The notes beneath the pieces are model-generated. The model ran no database searches, was not told where the DNA came from, and saw only the letters and a list, made by a program, of their open reading frames with translations. Positions 54,723-63,347 of a stretch of DNA of 64,000 nucleotides are shown one piece after another. Origin of the DNA: SSSZ01 sp016790965. GTDB lineage: Bacteria > Pseudomonadota > Gammaproteobacteria > Burkholderiales > Rhodocyclaceae. The stretch is from positions 62,001-126,000 of the forward strand of contig JAEUNZ010000012.1 of assembly GCA_016790965.1 (NCBI GenBank), given 5' to 3'. Positions within the stretch are counted from its first letter, which is position 1; each line of letters starts with the position of its first letter. The position numbers were made by a program, and so were the translations under genes.

Positions 54723-54941
54723 TCAGTCTTTGTCCCGCTGCATCAAGCGGGCGATGAAGTAGGGAAAAAGCCCCGAACCGATCAGGGCAAGAGCGGAAAC
54801 CAGCAGCGCAAGTCCCGCCATGGGGTCTTCCAGGATGGGATGCAGGGTGGCGCCAAAGCCGGCCAGACTCACCAGCCCGGGAAGGGCCGTGAGCACCCCT
54901 AGAGCGCACAGAATCACGAAGCTGGCGGGATGGCGTCTCAT
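54723..54941 (-). CDS. Small two-helix membrane protein
   Basis: A 72-residue protein beginning MRRHPASFVILCALGVLTAL, with two hydrophobic segments (residues ~7-27 and ~42-62, LALLVSALALIGSGLFPYFI) and a charged C-terminus ARLMQRDKD. I do not recognise the family. A start nine codons further upstream (MPCVGTSFG) is possible; neither has a clear ribosome-binding site. Placed between a hemerythrin and the B12 operon, with no evident link to either. Confidence 0.55.
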   Translation of the reverse strand: MRRHPASFVILCALGVLTALPGLVSLAGFGATLHPILEDPMAGLALLVSALALIGSGLFPYFIARLMQRDKD

Positions 54942-55086
54942 GCCGAAACTTGTTCCAACACAGGGCAAGTCCCGAACGCCCGCCAGAACGCCGTTCGCCT
55001 TTGCGTGTCATGGTCCGCTGCGCCCCACGGAGCACCCCCGGAACATGCGTGGACTCCGCGCAGGGTATCTCCAGGCAGTACCATCA

Positions 55087-55914
55087 TTACCCCCGCCGTT
55101 CTGAAAGACAGGCGTCAGGATAGCCCGAAACGGCACCCGCCTCCTCGGGGACGAAGACCCTCCCGCCGCCAAGATCGGCGCAGCGCAGGGGCTGCCGGTA
55201 GAGTCGGGTCAGACCATGCGCGGTCAGCATGTCGGCCACCGGCCCGCATTCCGCCTCGCCTTCTCCGTACAAAAGCAGAGCGCGCTGGCAGTAGCGGTAG
55301 GCCAGGCCCGGGTCGTGCAGCACCATGACGACCCCCACGCCACGGGCGCGCGCCAGGCCCTTGAACAGTCCGAGGATCGCCACCTGATGGCACAGATCGA
55401 GATGGGAAAGCGGCTCGTCGAGAAGGTAAAGGGGGGCCGCCTGGGTCAGCAGGGTGGCGATGGCCAGCCGTTGCCGCTCGCCCCCCGACAGGGTATCCAC
55501 CCCGCGGGACTCCAGACCGGCCAGGTCGACCTCCGCCAGCGCGGCGCGGGCCAGTTGTGCATCCGCCTCGCTTTCCCAGTCCCAGCGGCCCAGGTGGGGA
55601 TGGCGTCCGGTCAGGGCGGTTTCGAGAACCGTGGTGGCAAAGGGGTCGCCCCGCTGCTGCCCGAGCCAGGCCCTGCGGAGCGCGGCAGCCCGCGGCGGGA
55701 GTCGGGTCGTCGATTCTCCTCCCAGCAGCACCTCCCCCGACCGGGGGGGGCGCAAACCCGCCAGGGTCGACAGCAGAGTCGATTTGCCAGCCCCATTGCG
55801 TCCCAGAATGGCTAGGCATTCTCCGGCCCCGAGCGCCAGGTCGAGGCCCTGTACCAGTGTCCGGCCGGCCACGGCGACACAGAGGGAACGGGCTTCGAGC
55901 AGGGGCGCGCTCAC
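55087..55914 (-). CDS. btuD: Cobalamin/iron-type ABC importer ATPase (BtuD)
   Basis: A 275-residue ATPase of the FecE/BtuD family. Walker A is GRNGAGKST, the signature LSGGERQRLAIA, Walker B LYLLDEPLSHLD and the H-loop VVMVLHDPGLAYRYC. It would power vitamin B12 import through BtuC. The start is GTG at 55914, overlapping the btuC stop as GTGA. Being the last gene after a B12 riboswitch and btuB-btuC supports the cobalamin assignment over iron siderophores. No btuF binding protein gene is present here. Confidence 0.88.
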   Translation of the reverse strand: MSAPLLEARSLCVAVAGRTLVQGLDLALGAGECLAILGRNGAGKSTLLSTLAGLRPPRSGEVLLGGESTTRLPPRAAALRRAWLGQQRGDPFATTVLETALTGRHPHLGRWDWESEADAQLARAALAEVDLAGLESRGVDTLSGGERQRLAIATLLTQAAPLYLLDEPLSHLDLCHQVAILGLFKGLARARGVGVVMVLHDPGLAYRYCQRALLLYGEGEAECGPVADMLTAHGLTRLYRQPLRCADLGGGRVFVPEEAGAVSGYPDACLSERRG

Positions 55915-56888
55915 CGGGGCTGCCTCGCCAGCACCAGGAGAAAGACCGGGACGCCGATGAGGGCGGTCAGAACGCCGACCGGGAGTTGCTGCGGCGCCAC
56001 TACGGTCCGGGCCAGGGTATCGGCCGCCACCAGCAGCGCTCCCCCCGCCAGGACGGAAGCAGGCAGAAGCAAGCGCTGATCGCCCCCCGCCAACAGGCGC
56101 ACCCCATGGGGCACCAGAAGGCCGACGAATCCTATGGCGCCGGCGGTAGTCACGGCCGTTGCGGTGGCCATGGCGGCCAGGAAATAGACCAGAAAGCGCA
56201 GACGACCTACCGAAACCCCCAGGGCCTGGGCCTCCAGTAGCCCGCGGGCCAGAAGATTGAGTTCCCGGGCCTGCGGCAGGCAGAGCAGCAGACACGACCC
56301 AAGCACGAGGAGGGGCATCTGCCATTCACCCGCCGGACTCAGGTCGCCCATCAGCCAGAACAGCATGCCACGCAGGCTGGCTTCGGGCGCCAGCGCCAGC
56401 AGCAGGGAAATGAGGGCGCCGCAGCCGGCGGCAACGATGACCCCGGTGAGGAGCAGCCGGGTCTGGGTCCAACTGCCGTCCCCGTGGGCGATCCCGAACA
56501 CCGCCAGCATGGCGGCCAGGGCGCCGGCAAAGGCCAGGGCATCCACCAGGCCGGCGGAGAGCCCCAGCAGCATGGCCACCAGGGCCCCCACCCCCGCACC
56601 ACCGGATACCCCCAGGACGTAGGGATCAGCCAGGGGATTGCGCAGCAGACTCTGCATCAGGGCACCGGCCAGAGCCAGCAGCCCGCCGCAGGCAAAACCG
56701 GCCAGCGCTCGAGGTAGGCGCAATTGCCAGACGATGTCGGCGGCGGGCCCCTCGCCTCCGACGAGCAGCGCAGCCAGTTCTCCGGGCCCTAGCGCCACGG
56801 AACCCACCGCCAGGGCCACCCCGAGGCTGCCCAGCGCGAGAAACGCGAGGCCAAGCAGGATCAGGAGAGCGCGGCGGCGGGTGGGCAA
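55911..56888 (-). CDS. btuC: FecCD/BtuC-family ABC permease, probably cobalamin
   Basis: A 325-residue inner-membrane permease with about ten hydrophobic segments. Family motifs are RLPRALAGFACGGLLALAGA, LMQSLLRNPLADPYVLGVSG and IGFVGLLVPHGVRLLAGGDQ, with C-terminal LPVGVLTALIGVPVFLLVLA. It follows btuB by 2 nt and is coupled to btuD. Iron-siderophore permeases share the fold; the upstream cobalamin riboswitch decides for B12. Confidence 0.9.
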   Translation of the reverse strand: MPTRRRALLILLGLAFLALGSLGVALAVGSVALGPGELAALLVGGEGPAADIVWQLRLPRALAGFACGGLLALAGALMQSLLRNPLADPYVLGVSGGAGVGALVAMLLGLSAGLVDALAFAGALAAMLAVFGIAHGDGSWTQTRLLLTGVIVAAGCGALISLLLALAPEASLRGMLFWLMGDLSPAGEWQMPLLVLGSCLLLCLPQARELNLLARGLLEAQALGVSVGRLRFLVYFLAAMATATAVTTAGAIGFVGLLVPHGVRLLAGGDQRLLLPASVLAGGALLVAADTLARTVVAPQQLPVGVLTALIGVPVFLLVLARQPR

Positions 56889-56890
56889 GA

Positions 56891-58834
56891 TCAGAAGCTA
56901 TAGCGCAGGTCGGCGAAGAAGCTTCGCCCATCGGCGGGATAGTAACTGGAGCCAAAGCCGAAATCGTAGGCCGTAGGCGCGTAATGTCGATCGCCAATGT
57001 TCTGCACTCGCGCCCGGGCGGTCCAGTTGTCCCGCTGCCAGGTCACGACGAAATCGGCCACTGTGTACGAAGGCAGGCGGGAGCGTGCATTGGCGGTGTC
57101 TCCCCCGTAGTAGCGCTGGCCGACGTGCTCGGCCAGCAGGGCCAGATCCCAGCCAGGGGCAGGCAGGAAATGCAGCCCTGCATGACCCTGGATGCGGGGC
57201 ACGAGGGGAATGCGCTTGCCTTGGTCGACCCCGTCCCGGAAGACCGCGGACTGGAGGTTCGCCCCGCCGCTCAATTGCCAGTTGTGGCCCAGCGCGAGTT
57301 TGCCATTGGCTTCCACGCCCCGGTGCCGCGTCTTGGCCAGGTTCTCGTTTTCGAAGGTCAGTGCGTTGAAGGCGATTTCGTCCTCCATGCTCAGCGAGTA
57401 AGCGGTGAGCGCGAGGCTATGACCGGCGCCGCTCCACTGCCCGCCGACATCGACGAAGCGGCCCGTTTCCGGCCGCAGGCGCTGGTTGATGAAGCCGGTG
57501 AAGGTGGTGAGTTCGTCCAGATTGGCAAAGCGGAAGGTGGTCCCCGCACGGGTGAACAGACGCAGCCCGGCCAGGGGTCTGTAGCTCAGGCCCACTTCGC
57601 CGATGCGCTCGCTGTGGTCGTTGGTGAGCCGCGGCCCGGTGCTGTCCCGGGCGGTCTGATCGATGGACTGGTGGCGGGCGCCCAGGGTCAGGGTCAGCGA
57701 CCCGGTGAGATCGGTGCGATTCTGAACATAGACGCCGCGGCTCGTCTGGTCGATGCGCACCACCTTGTTCAGCGCACCATGGGGCGAGGCGTAGCGATGT
57801 GACTCCAGTTCGCCGTCGTAAAAATCGACACCCAAGGTCGTGGTACTGGAAAGCGCGCCCAGGCCATGCTGCCAGCGCAGGCGCGGGGTAAAGGCGAGGG
57901 TGTCGGTCTCCCGCCGGTCGTAGGAGAAGAAATTGGAAATCCAGGACTCGTTGGCCGTTTCCGCCAGGGACAACTCGGCCGCCAGACTCAAGCTGTCCGT
58001 AATCTGCCAGTCGACGCCAGGGCGCACGAAATTGCCCCGGCGCTGGGCAAAACTGTCCAGGGTCTCGGCCTGACGGGGATCGTCACGGTAGCGCGCCTCG
58101 CTGAGCACCCCCGGTAACCCGCTCTCCAGCTTGGACCAGCCAAGTTCGACGAAGGCTTCCCCGCGCCCGAAACGGTAGGCGAGGCGGCCGCTGGCGTTGT
58201 CGCGCTCCTGCACATTGTTGCGCCGCCAGCCGTCCGTGGCCTGATGATTGGCAGAAAGCGCCAGATCGAATTCGCCCAGGCGGCGGGACAGATTGGCGGC
58301 GAACTGCCGCCCGTCCCGGCTGCCCAGGCCGAGCACCACGCTGCCGCCATCCCTGGCCGCGCCGGTGACGATGTTGATCACCCCCCCCACCGCGTTGTCC
58401 CCGTAGAGGACCGCGGCGCTGCCGCTCATCACCTCGACGCGGTCGATACTGTCCAGGGGCACCAGACCCCAATCGACGCTGGTGGAATCCAGAGGATTGA
58501 GGCGCTGGCCGTTCAACAGCACCAGGGTGCGCTGGGCGGCACCGTCGCCGAAACCCCGCATGTCCAGGGCCGTGTCGGCGCCGATGGAACCATAGAGGGG
58601 GCGCACGACGACGCCGGCGACGTGGCGCAGCACGTCCGGCAGCGTCGTGGCGCCCGAGCGGAGGATTTCGTCCCGCCCGACGACCAGCACGCTGGCTGCA
58701 GCCCCTAGGGCGGATTCGCTGAACCGGCTGGCGGTCACCACCACCGGGTCCAGACGGGATTCCTGCTGAGCGTGCAGTGGAGGAAGGAAAAAGGCGGGTA
58801 CGAGCGCCGCCCAGAGCTTGCGATGGACTTTCAT
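56891..58834 (-). CDS. btuB: TonB-dependent vitamin B12 receptor (BtuB-like)
   Basis: A 647-residue outer-membrane receptor. Signal peptide ~1-22 (MKVHRKLWAALVPAFFLPPL), TonB box DPVVVTASRF, plug domain ~30-150 with GDNAVGGVINIVTGAA (the GGVINI motif), and a 22-strand barrel ending FFADLRYSF with a terminal Phe. Length matches BtuB (about 600-650). A classic cobalamin riboswitch lies in its leader. Ribosome-binding site GGGAGA is 6 nt before the ATG. It heads btuB-btuC-btuD. Confidence 0.93.
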   Translation of the reverse strand: MKVHRKLWAALVPAFFLPPLHAQQESRLDPVVVTASRFSESALGAAASVLVVGRDEILRSGATTLPDVLRHVAGVVVRPLYGSIGADTALDMRGFGDGAAQRTLVLLNGQRLNPLDSTSVDWGLVPLDSIDRVEVMSGSAAVLYGDNAVGGVINIVTGAARDGGSVVLGLGSRDGRQFAANLSRRLGEFDLALSANHQATDGWRRNNVQERDNASGRLAYRFGRGEAFVELGWSKLESGLPGVLSEARYRDDPRQAETLDSFAQRRGNFVRPGVDWQITDSLSLAAELSLAETANESWISNFFSYDRRETDTLAFTPRLRWQHGLGALSSTTTLGVDFYDGELESHRYASPHGALNKVVRIDQTSRGVYVQNRTDLTGSLTLTLGARHQSIDQTARDSTGPRLTNDHSERIGEVGLSYRPLAGLRLFTRAGTTFRFANLDELTTFTGFINQRLRPETGRFVDVGGQWSGAGHSLALTAYSLSMEDEIAFNALTFENENLAKTRHRGVEANGKLALGHNWQLSGGANLQSAVFRDGVDQGKRIPLVPRIQGHAGLHFLPAPGWDLALLAEHVGQRYYGGDTANARSRLPSYTVADFVVTWQRDNWTARARVQNIGDRHYAPTAYDFGFGSSYYPADGRSFFADLRYSF

Positions 58835-58944
58835 GATTCTCCCTTAGCCGGCGTGCGTCCCCGCGCGCCGGAGGCTGATGGATGAAGCGCCGAGAGAGAA
58901 TGGGCAAAGCCCGGTACCGCCTCCCCGCGGCCCTTCGCTGAATG

Positions 58945-59135
58945 TGCAAGGCCGGTATCCGGGCTCGCGAGTCTTGATTTGCCGCCTTCCCAGGCCGAAA
59001 CCCAGTGGCGTGAGGGCAAATCCGCACTCGCTTACCGTTGCGGGGGCAGCAGCGGAATGGTTCCCTGACGGAACGCACCGCTTTCCCGTTTAACCGCGTT
59101 CGGAACGATCCTCCCGCGGCACCTGACACGGCCGT
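58945..59135 (-). promoter_or_regulatory. Cobalamin (AdoCbl) riboswitch in btuB leader
   Basis: Minus strand carries all class landmarks in order: GTGCCGCGGGAGGATCG (P1/P2 side), GGTTAAACGGGAAAGCGGTG, GCTGCCCCCGCAACGGTAAG (B12 box), then CACGCCACTGGGTTTCGGCC and GGGAAGGCGGCAAAT (P6 region), AAGACTCGCGAGCCCGGATA CCGGCC closing P1. No T-run terminator follows within the ~110 nt to the ATG, so control is probably on translation. High B12 would switch off the uptake operon. The remainder of the 422-nt space between btuB and the ZapB-like gene holds the two divergent promoters. Confidence 0.92.
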
Positions 59136-59256
59136 AATTATAGCAGCGGCCCTTCCGCCCGGGCTGGGAAAAAGCGCCACGGCTCCGAACAATCCACTTG
59201 CAGAACATGGGCTTAATCCTTGACGGCATTTTGTTTTTCCCCCTATAGTGCGCCCC

Positions 59257-59454
59257 ATGAATAGTGAACTGGATGCCCTGGAAGGCAAGATCGAGCAGGT
59301 GCTCGCCGTCGTGCACCGGCTGCGGGCCGAAAACGAAGTCCTGCGCAACCAGTTGGCCACGGCGGAGTCCGAGCGCCTTTCACTGCGCCAGAAAATCAAT
59401 ACCGCCCGCGACCGCCTGGAAACCCTGGTGGGCAAACTGCCGGAGGACGCCTGA
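59257..59454 (+). CDS. ZapB-like coiled-coil protein (TIGR02449-type)
   Basis: A 65-residue protein starting MNSELDALEGKIEQVLAVVH. It is one continuous coiled coil (RLRAENEVLRNQLATAESER, LSLRQKINTARDRLETLVGK) like ZapB/SlyX-type division proteins. Placed 1 nt before zapA it is probably a division partner. ATG 59257 is taken; a GTG three codons earlier is possible. Function by context only. Confidence 0.75.
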   Translation: MNSELDALEGKIEQVLAVVHRLRAENEVLRNQLATAESERLSLRQKINTARDRLETLVGKLPEDA

Positions 59455-59455
59455 A

Positions 59456-59800
59456 GTGGACGGTGAGACGAATCACCTGGACGTGAAGATCATGGGCCGC
59501 GAGTACCGCGTGGCCTGCCTGCCGGAAGAAAGGGATGCCCTGCTCGCCGCCGTGGAGCTGGTGGACGGGCGTATGCGCGACATCGCCCAGCGCACCCGCA
59601 ACACCATCGCCGAACGGGTCGCCGTCATGGCAGCCCTCAACATTGCCCACGAACACCTCTCCGCCCCCCGGGCCCTCCCCGGCGAAGCAATCGCCGAAGA
59701 CGACGATTCGCTTGCCAGTTGCGAGGCAAAGCGTAGAATCGACGCCATGGGAGCACGGCTAGACACCGTGCTGGGACCGCAAAGCCAGCTTGATCTGTGA
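59456..59800 (+). CDS. zapA: Cell division protein ZapA
   Basis: A 114-residue FtsZ-bundling protein. The N-terminal domain has LDVKIMGREYRVACLPEERD and ALLAAVELVDGRMRDIAQRT, followed by a helical dimer region (TIAERVAVMAALNIAHEHLS) and a C-terminal coil. It starts with GTG at 59456, 11 nt after GGAGGA; the first ATG at 59492 would cut off the conserved first strand. 6S RNA follows, as in many beta- and gammaproteobacteria. Confidence 0.92.
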   Translation: MDGETNHLDVKIMGREYRVACLPEERDALLAAVELVDGRMRDIAQRTRNTIAERVAVMAALNIAHEHLSAPRALPGEAIAEDDDSLASCEAKRRIDAMGARLDTVLGPQSQLDL

Positions 59801-59821
59801 CGGCCGCGGCCCCGACCGCCG

Positions 59822-60003
59822 AGTGTCCCCTGCGGTGTTTGTCAAGGCCATATATTCCTTGGACCAATGCTGATTGGCATCGGTTGCGAACCGTCGAAAC
59901 CGCTGTTGTGAGCCTCCTTCTTCGGAGGCGCCTGATGCGGGAGGAAAGCAACCACTCTGAACCCAGGTTCAGGATGCCGGCCTGACGGCACTTGCGGGGG
60001 CCA
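59822..60003 (+). ncRNA. ssrS: 6S RNA
   Basis: About 180 nt directly after zapA, the conserved site for 6S RNA. The ends pair: CCCC-GCG-GTG (59827-59837) with CAC-TGC-GGGG (59989-59999), allowing two bulges. Internal stems frame a central open region as needed to mimic an open promoter: CCTCC-TTCTTC-GGAGG at ~59917-59932, and CTGAACCCAGGTTCAG at ~59957-59972. 6S RNA binds sigma-70 RNA polymerase in stationary phase. Called on position, size and fold; exact ends are estimates. Confidence 0.8.
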
Positions 60004-60019
60004 GTTTTTCTGGCAAGCG

Positions 60020-60058
60020 TAACGGGTGGCAGCGATCCTGCCGCCCGTTTGCTTTTGA
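60020..60058 (+). terminator. Terminator downstream of 6S RNA
   Basis: ACGGG-GGCAG and CTGCC-CCCGT form a long stem at about 60021-60052 with one bulge, followed by TTGCTTTT. A smaller hairpin GCCAG-TTTTT-CTGGC lies just before it. Confidence 0.7.
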
Positions 60059-60067
60059 AGGTGCCCG

Positions 60068-60535
60068 ATGCCTTACTGGCTAATGAAATCCGAACCTGAA
60101 GAGGTTTCCATTGACGATCTGGCTGCCCGGCCGGGTCAGACGGTGCCCTGGTTCGGCGTGCGCAATTACCAGGCGCGCAACTTCATGCGGGATAGCATGG
60201 CCGTCGGCGATCTGGCCTTCTTTTATCACTCGGGCTGTGCCGAGCCAGGGATCGCCGGTATCTGCGCCGTGTGCTCTCTTCCCTACCCCGATGCCACCCA
60301 GTTTGATCCAGCTAGCGCCTACTTCGATCCGCGGTCGCGCCCCGAGGCGCCGCGCTGGCAGTTGGTGGATGTGCGTCTGGTGAGCAAGACTGCCTTCGTT
60401 CCCCTCGCCCGCCTGCGGCAGTGTCCTGAACTGGCCGCCATGCGCCTCCTGGCGCCGGGCAACCGGCTGTCGATCACGCCGGTGAGCGCAGCGGAATGGG
60501 CCTTCATCACCGCCTCGTTGATGGAATCCCCGTGA
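60068..60535 (+). CDS. EVE domain protein
   Basis: A 155-residue PUA-like fold protein. Family motifs are YWLMKSEPEEVSIDDL, WFGVRNYQARNFMRD, GDLAFFYHSGCAEPGIAG, AYFDPRSRPEAPRWQLVDVR and the aromatic-cage region. EVE proteins are thought to bind modified bases in DNA or RNA; the bacterial role is unclear. It lies after zapA and 6S RNA and overlaps the next gene (GTGA). Confidence 0.92.
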   Translation: MPYWLMKSEPEEVSIDDLAARPGQTVPWFGVRNYQARNFMRDSMAVGDLAFFYHSGCAEPGIAGICAVCSLPYPDATQFDPASAYFDPRSRPEAPRWQLVDVRLVSKTAFVPLARLRQCPELAAMRLLAPGNRLSITPVSAAEWAFITASLMESP

Positions 60536-61332
60536 CGCTCTGGTGGCTCCTGTACCCGCTCTTGGGCATGTTCGGGGGATTCGTCGCCGGGCTGTTCGGC
60601 GTCGGCGGGGGTATGACCCTGGTGCCCTTCCTGTACATGATCTTCGCCGCCCAGGGTTTCCCCCAGGAGCACCTCATGCACCTCTCCCTGGGCACCTCGA
60701 TGGCCACCATCGTGCTCACCTCCCTGTCCAGCATGCGTGCCCACCACGCCCACGGGGCGGTCGATTGGGCCATCGTGCGGGCCATGGCGCCTGGCCTCGT
60801 GCTGGGCACCCTGGGGGGTTCCCTGGTCGCCGGCTGGGTGCCGACACGGCCCCTGGCGGCGGCTTTCGTCTGCATCGTGTACTACGCCGCCGCCCAGATG
60901 GTGCTGGATGTCCGCCCCAAGCCCCAGCGTGGCCTGCCAGGCGCCACCGGGCTTTTCGCCGCGGGCGGCGCCATCGGCATCGTCTCCAGCCTGGTGGCGG
61001 CCGGGGGGGGCTTCCTTTCCGTCCCCTTCATGATCTTGTGCAACGTCGCCATGCACACGGCCGTGGGAACTTCGGCCGCCATGGGTTTCCCCATCGCCCT
61101 GGCGGGCTCAATCGGCTATGGCTTCGCCGGCTGGGGGGCGGTGGGGCTACCGCCCTATACGCTCGGCTACGTCTATCTGCCAGGCTTCGTCGGCATCGTC
61201 GCCCTGAGCATGCTGATGGCTCCGGTAGGCGCGCGCCTCGCCCACCGGCTGCCCATCAAGAAGCTGAAACGCGCCTTCGGCGTCTTCCTCGCCCTGCTGG
61301 CCAGCAAGATGCTGGCCAATCTCCTGGGCTGA
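60532..61332 (+). CDS. TauE/SafE (TSUP) family membrane permease
   Basis: A 266-residue inner-membrane protein with about eight hydrophobic segments. Two TSUP repeats are visible: GGFVAGLFGVGGGMTLVPFL near the N-terminus and GIVSSLVAAGGGFLSVPFMI after the middle. Members export sulfite, sulfoacetate or other organic anions; substrate not predictable. Start GTG 60532 overlaps the EVE stop; the 12-codon frame upstream lies inside EVE. ubiD follows after 57 nt. Confidence 0.88.
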   Translation: MTLWWLLYPLLGMFGGFVAGLFGVGGGMTLVPFLYMIFAAQGFPQEHLMHLSLGTSMATIVLTSLSSMRAHHAHGAVDWAIVRAMAPGLVLGTLGGSLVAGWVPTRPLAAAFVCIVYYAAAQMVLDVRPKPQRGLPGATGLFAAGGAIGIVSSLVAAGGGFLSVPFMILCNVAMHTAVGTSAAMGFPIALAGSIGYGFAGWGAVGLPPYTLGYVYLPGFVGIVALSMLMAPVGARLAHRLPIKKLKRAFGVFLALLASKMLANLLG

Positions 61333-61389
61333 TTTGCCTTTCAGCCCGCTTTTGGGCATCGTTGCCGCGTCTCGGATCTCCCTCACGCT

Positions 61390-62859
61390 ATGAAATACCA
61401 CGACCTGCGCGACTTTATCGCCCAACTCGAAACCCGGGGCCAACTGCGCCGGGTGGGTGTCCCGGTGGATCCTCATCTGGAAATGACCGAAATCTGCGAC
61501 CGCGTCCTGCGCGGCGGCGGCCCGGCGATCCTCTTCGAGAAGCCCACCGGGCACGGCATTCCCGTTCTGGCCAACCTCTTCGGCACCCCCGAGCGGGTGG
61601 CCCTGGGCATGGGCGAGGAAGGCGACTGGAAGACCGCCCTGCGGGAGGTGGGAAAACTGCTGGCTTACCTCAAGGAACCGGAACCGCCCAAGGGGCTCAA
61701 GGATGCCTGGGAGAAGCTGCCGGTCTTGAAACAGGTACTCAACATGTCGCCCAGGACCGTGTCCTCGGCCTCCTGCCAGGAAGTGGTGTGGGAAGGCAAG
61801 GACGTGGACCTCTCCCGTCTGCCCATCCAGCACTGCTGGCCCGGCGACGTGGCACCCCTCATCACCTGGGGCCTGGTGGTGACGCGGGGGCCCCACAAGG
61901 CGCGCCAGAACCTGGGCATCTACCGGCAGCAGGTGCTCGGACCGAACAAGGTCATCATGCGCTGGCTGGCCCACCGCGGCGGGGCCCTGGATTTCCGCGA
62001 CCATCAACTGGCGAAACCGGGCCAGCCCTTCCCGCTGGCCGTGGTCATCGGCTGCGACCCGGCCACCATCCTGGGTGCCGTGACGCCGGTGCCGGATTCG
62101 CTTTCCGAATACCAGTTCGCCGGCCTGCTGCGGGGCGGCAAGACCGAGCTGGTCAAGTGCCTGGGTTCCGACCTGCAGGTGCCCGCGTCGGCAGAGATCG
62201 TGCTGGAGGGCGTCATCCACCCCGGCGAAACGGCGCTGGAAGGCCCCTACGGTGATCACACAGGCTACTACAACGAGCAGGCCGAATTCCCGGTCTTCAC
62301 CGTCGAGCGCATCACCACGCGCCAGAATCCCATCTACCACAGCACCTACACCGGCAAACCGCCGGACGAACCGGCCATCCTCGGCGTGGCGCTCAACGAG
62401 GTGTTCGTGCCGCTCCTGCAGAAGCAGTATCCGGAAATCGTCGATTTCTACCTGCCGCCGGAGGGGTGTTCCTACCGCATGGCCCTGGTCAGCATCCGCA
62501 AGCAGTACCCCGGACACGCCAAGCGGGTGATGTTCGGCATCTGGTCCTTCCTGCGTCAGTTCATGTATACGAAGACCATCGTCGTGGTGGACGACGACAT
62601 CGACATCCGCGACTGGAAGGAAGTCATCTGGGCCATCACCACCCGCATGGACGCCACCCGGGATACGACCCTGGTGGACAACACGCCCATCGACTACCTA
62701 GACTTCGCCAGCCCGGTGGCCGGTCTCGGCTCCAAGATGGGACTGGACGCCACCAACAAGTGGCTGGGGGAGACCCACCGCGAATGGGGGCGGCCCATCG
62801 TCATGGACGAGGCGGTTAAAAAACGGGTCGATGGGATGTGGGACGCGCTGGGTCTGTGA
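61390..62859 (+). CDS. ubiD: UbiD-family decarboxylase (4-hydroxy-3-polyprenylbenzoate decarboxylase)
   Basis: A 489-residue prenylated-FMN enzyme of ubiquinone synthesis. Signatures: KYHDLRDFIAQLETRGQLRR, NLGIYRQQVLGPNKVIMRWL, VIGCDPATILGAVTPVPDSL, EIVLEGVIHPGETALEGPYG (E in the catalytic E-R-E/D set) and GDHTGYYNEQAEFPVF. Length fits E. coli UbiD (497). Aromatic-acid decarboxylases share the fold, but close similarity through the C-terminal KMGLDATNKWLGETHREW supports UbiD proper. It overlaps the next gene by one base. Confidence 0.93.
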   Translation: MKYHDLRDFIAQLETRGQLRRVGVPVDPHLEMTEICDRVLRGGGPAILFEKPTGHGIPVLANLFGTPERVALGMGEEGDWKTALREVGKLLAYLKEPEPPKGLKDAWEKLPVLKQVLNMSPRTVSSASCQEVVWEGKDVDLSRLPIQHCWPGDVAPLITWGLVVTRGPHKARQNLGIYRQQVLGPNKVIMRWLAHRGGALDFRDHQLAKPGQPFPLAVVIGCDPATILGAVTPVPDSLSEYQFAGLLRGGKTELVKCLGSDLQVPASAEIVLEGVIHPGETALEGPYGDHTGYYNEQAEFPVFTVERITTRQNPIYHSTYTGKPPDEPAILGVALNEVFVPLLQKQYPEIVDFYLPPEGCSYRMALVSIRKQYPGHAKRVMFGIWSFLRQFMYTKTIVVVDDDIDIRDWKEVIWAITTRMDATRDTTLVDNTPIDYLDFASPVAGLGSKMGLDATNKWLGETHREWGRPIVMDEAVKKRVDGMWDALGL

Positions 62860-63347
62860 TGGCCAGCGCCCTTGTTGTCACGCCGGTGGATCTCGACGAT
62901 CCCGCCCAGGCCGCCGCTTGGCTCGACCTCCTCGACCACTACGCCCGTGACCCCATGGGCGGCGGCAGCGGGCTGTCGGTCTACGCCCATGACCATCTGG
63001 TGGGCGAACTGCGCGGACTCCCCAGTTTTCATGGCGCCCTGGCCTGGCTGGGCGGACGGGCCGTGGGGCTCATCAATTGCTTCGCCGGCTTTTCCACCTT
63101 CGCCGCCCGGCCGCTCCTCAACATCCACGACATCGTCGCCCACACCAATGTGCGCGGCTCCGGCGTCGGCCAGGCCTTGCTGGTCTGGGCCGAGGGGCGG
63201 GCGCGGGAGCTGGGCTGCTGCAAGCTGACCCTGGAATTGCTGGCCAATAACCGGAGTGCCCTGCAGGCTTACGAGCGGGCCGGGTTCGCCCCCTACGTGC
63301 TCGATCCGGCAGCCGGGACGGCGCTGTTCCTGCAAAAGCTGCTCTGA
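62859..63347 (+). CDS. GNAT-family N-acetyltransferase
   Basis: A 162-residue acetyltransferase. The acetyl-CoA loop is VRGSGVGQALLVWAEGRARE, motif B is LELLANNRSALQAYERAGF, and the N-terminal DLDDPAQAAAWLDLLDHYAR is typical of the group. Substrate unknown. It is co-translated with ubiD (TGATG) and sfsA (TGATG). Confidence 0.9.
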   Translation: MASALVVTPVDLDDPAQAAAWLDLLDHYARDPMGGGSGLSVYAHDHLVGELRGLPSFHGALAWLGGRAVGLINCFAGFSTFAARPLLNIHDIVAHTNVRGSGVGQALLVWAEGRARELGCCKLTLELLANNRSALQAYERAGFAPYVLDPAAGTALFLQKLL

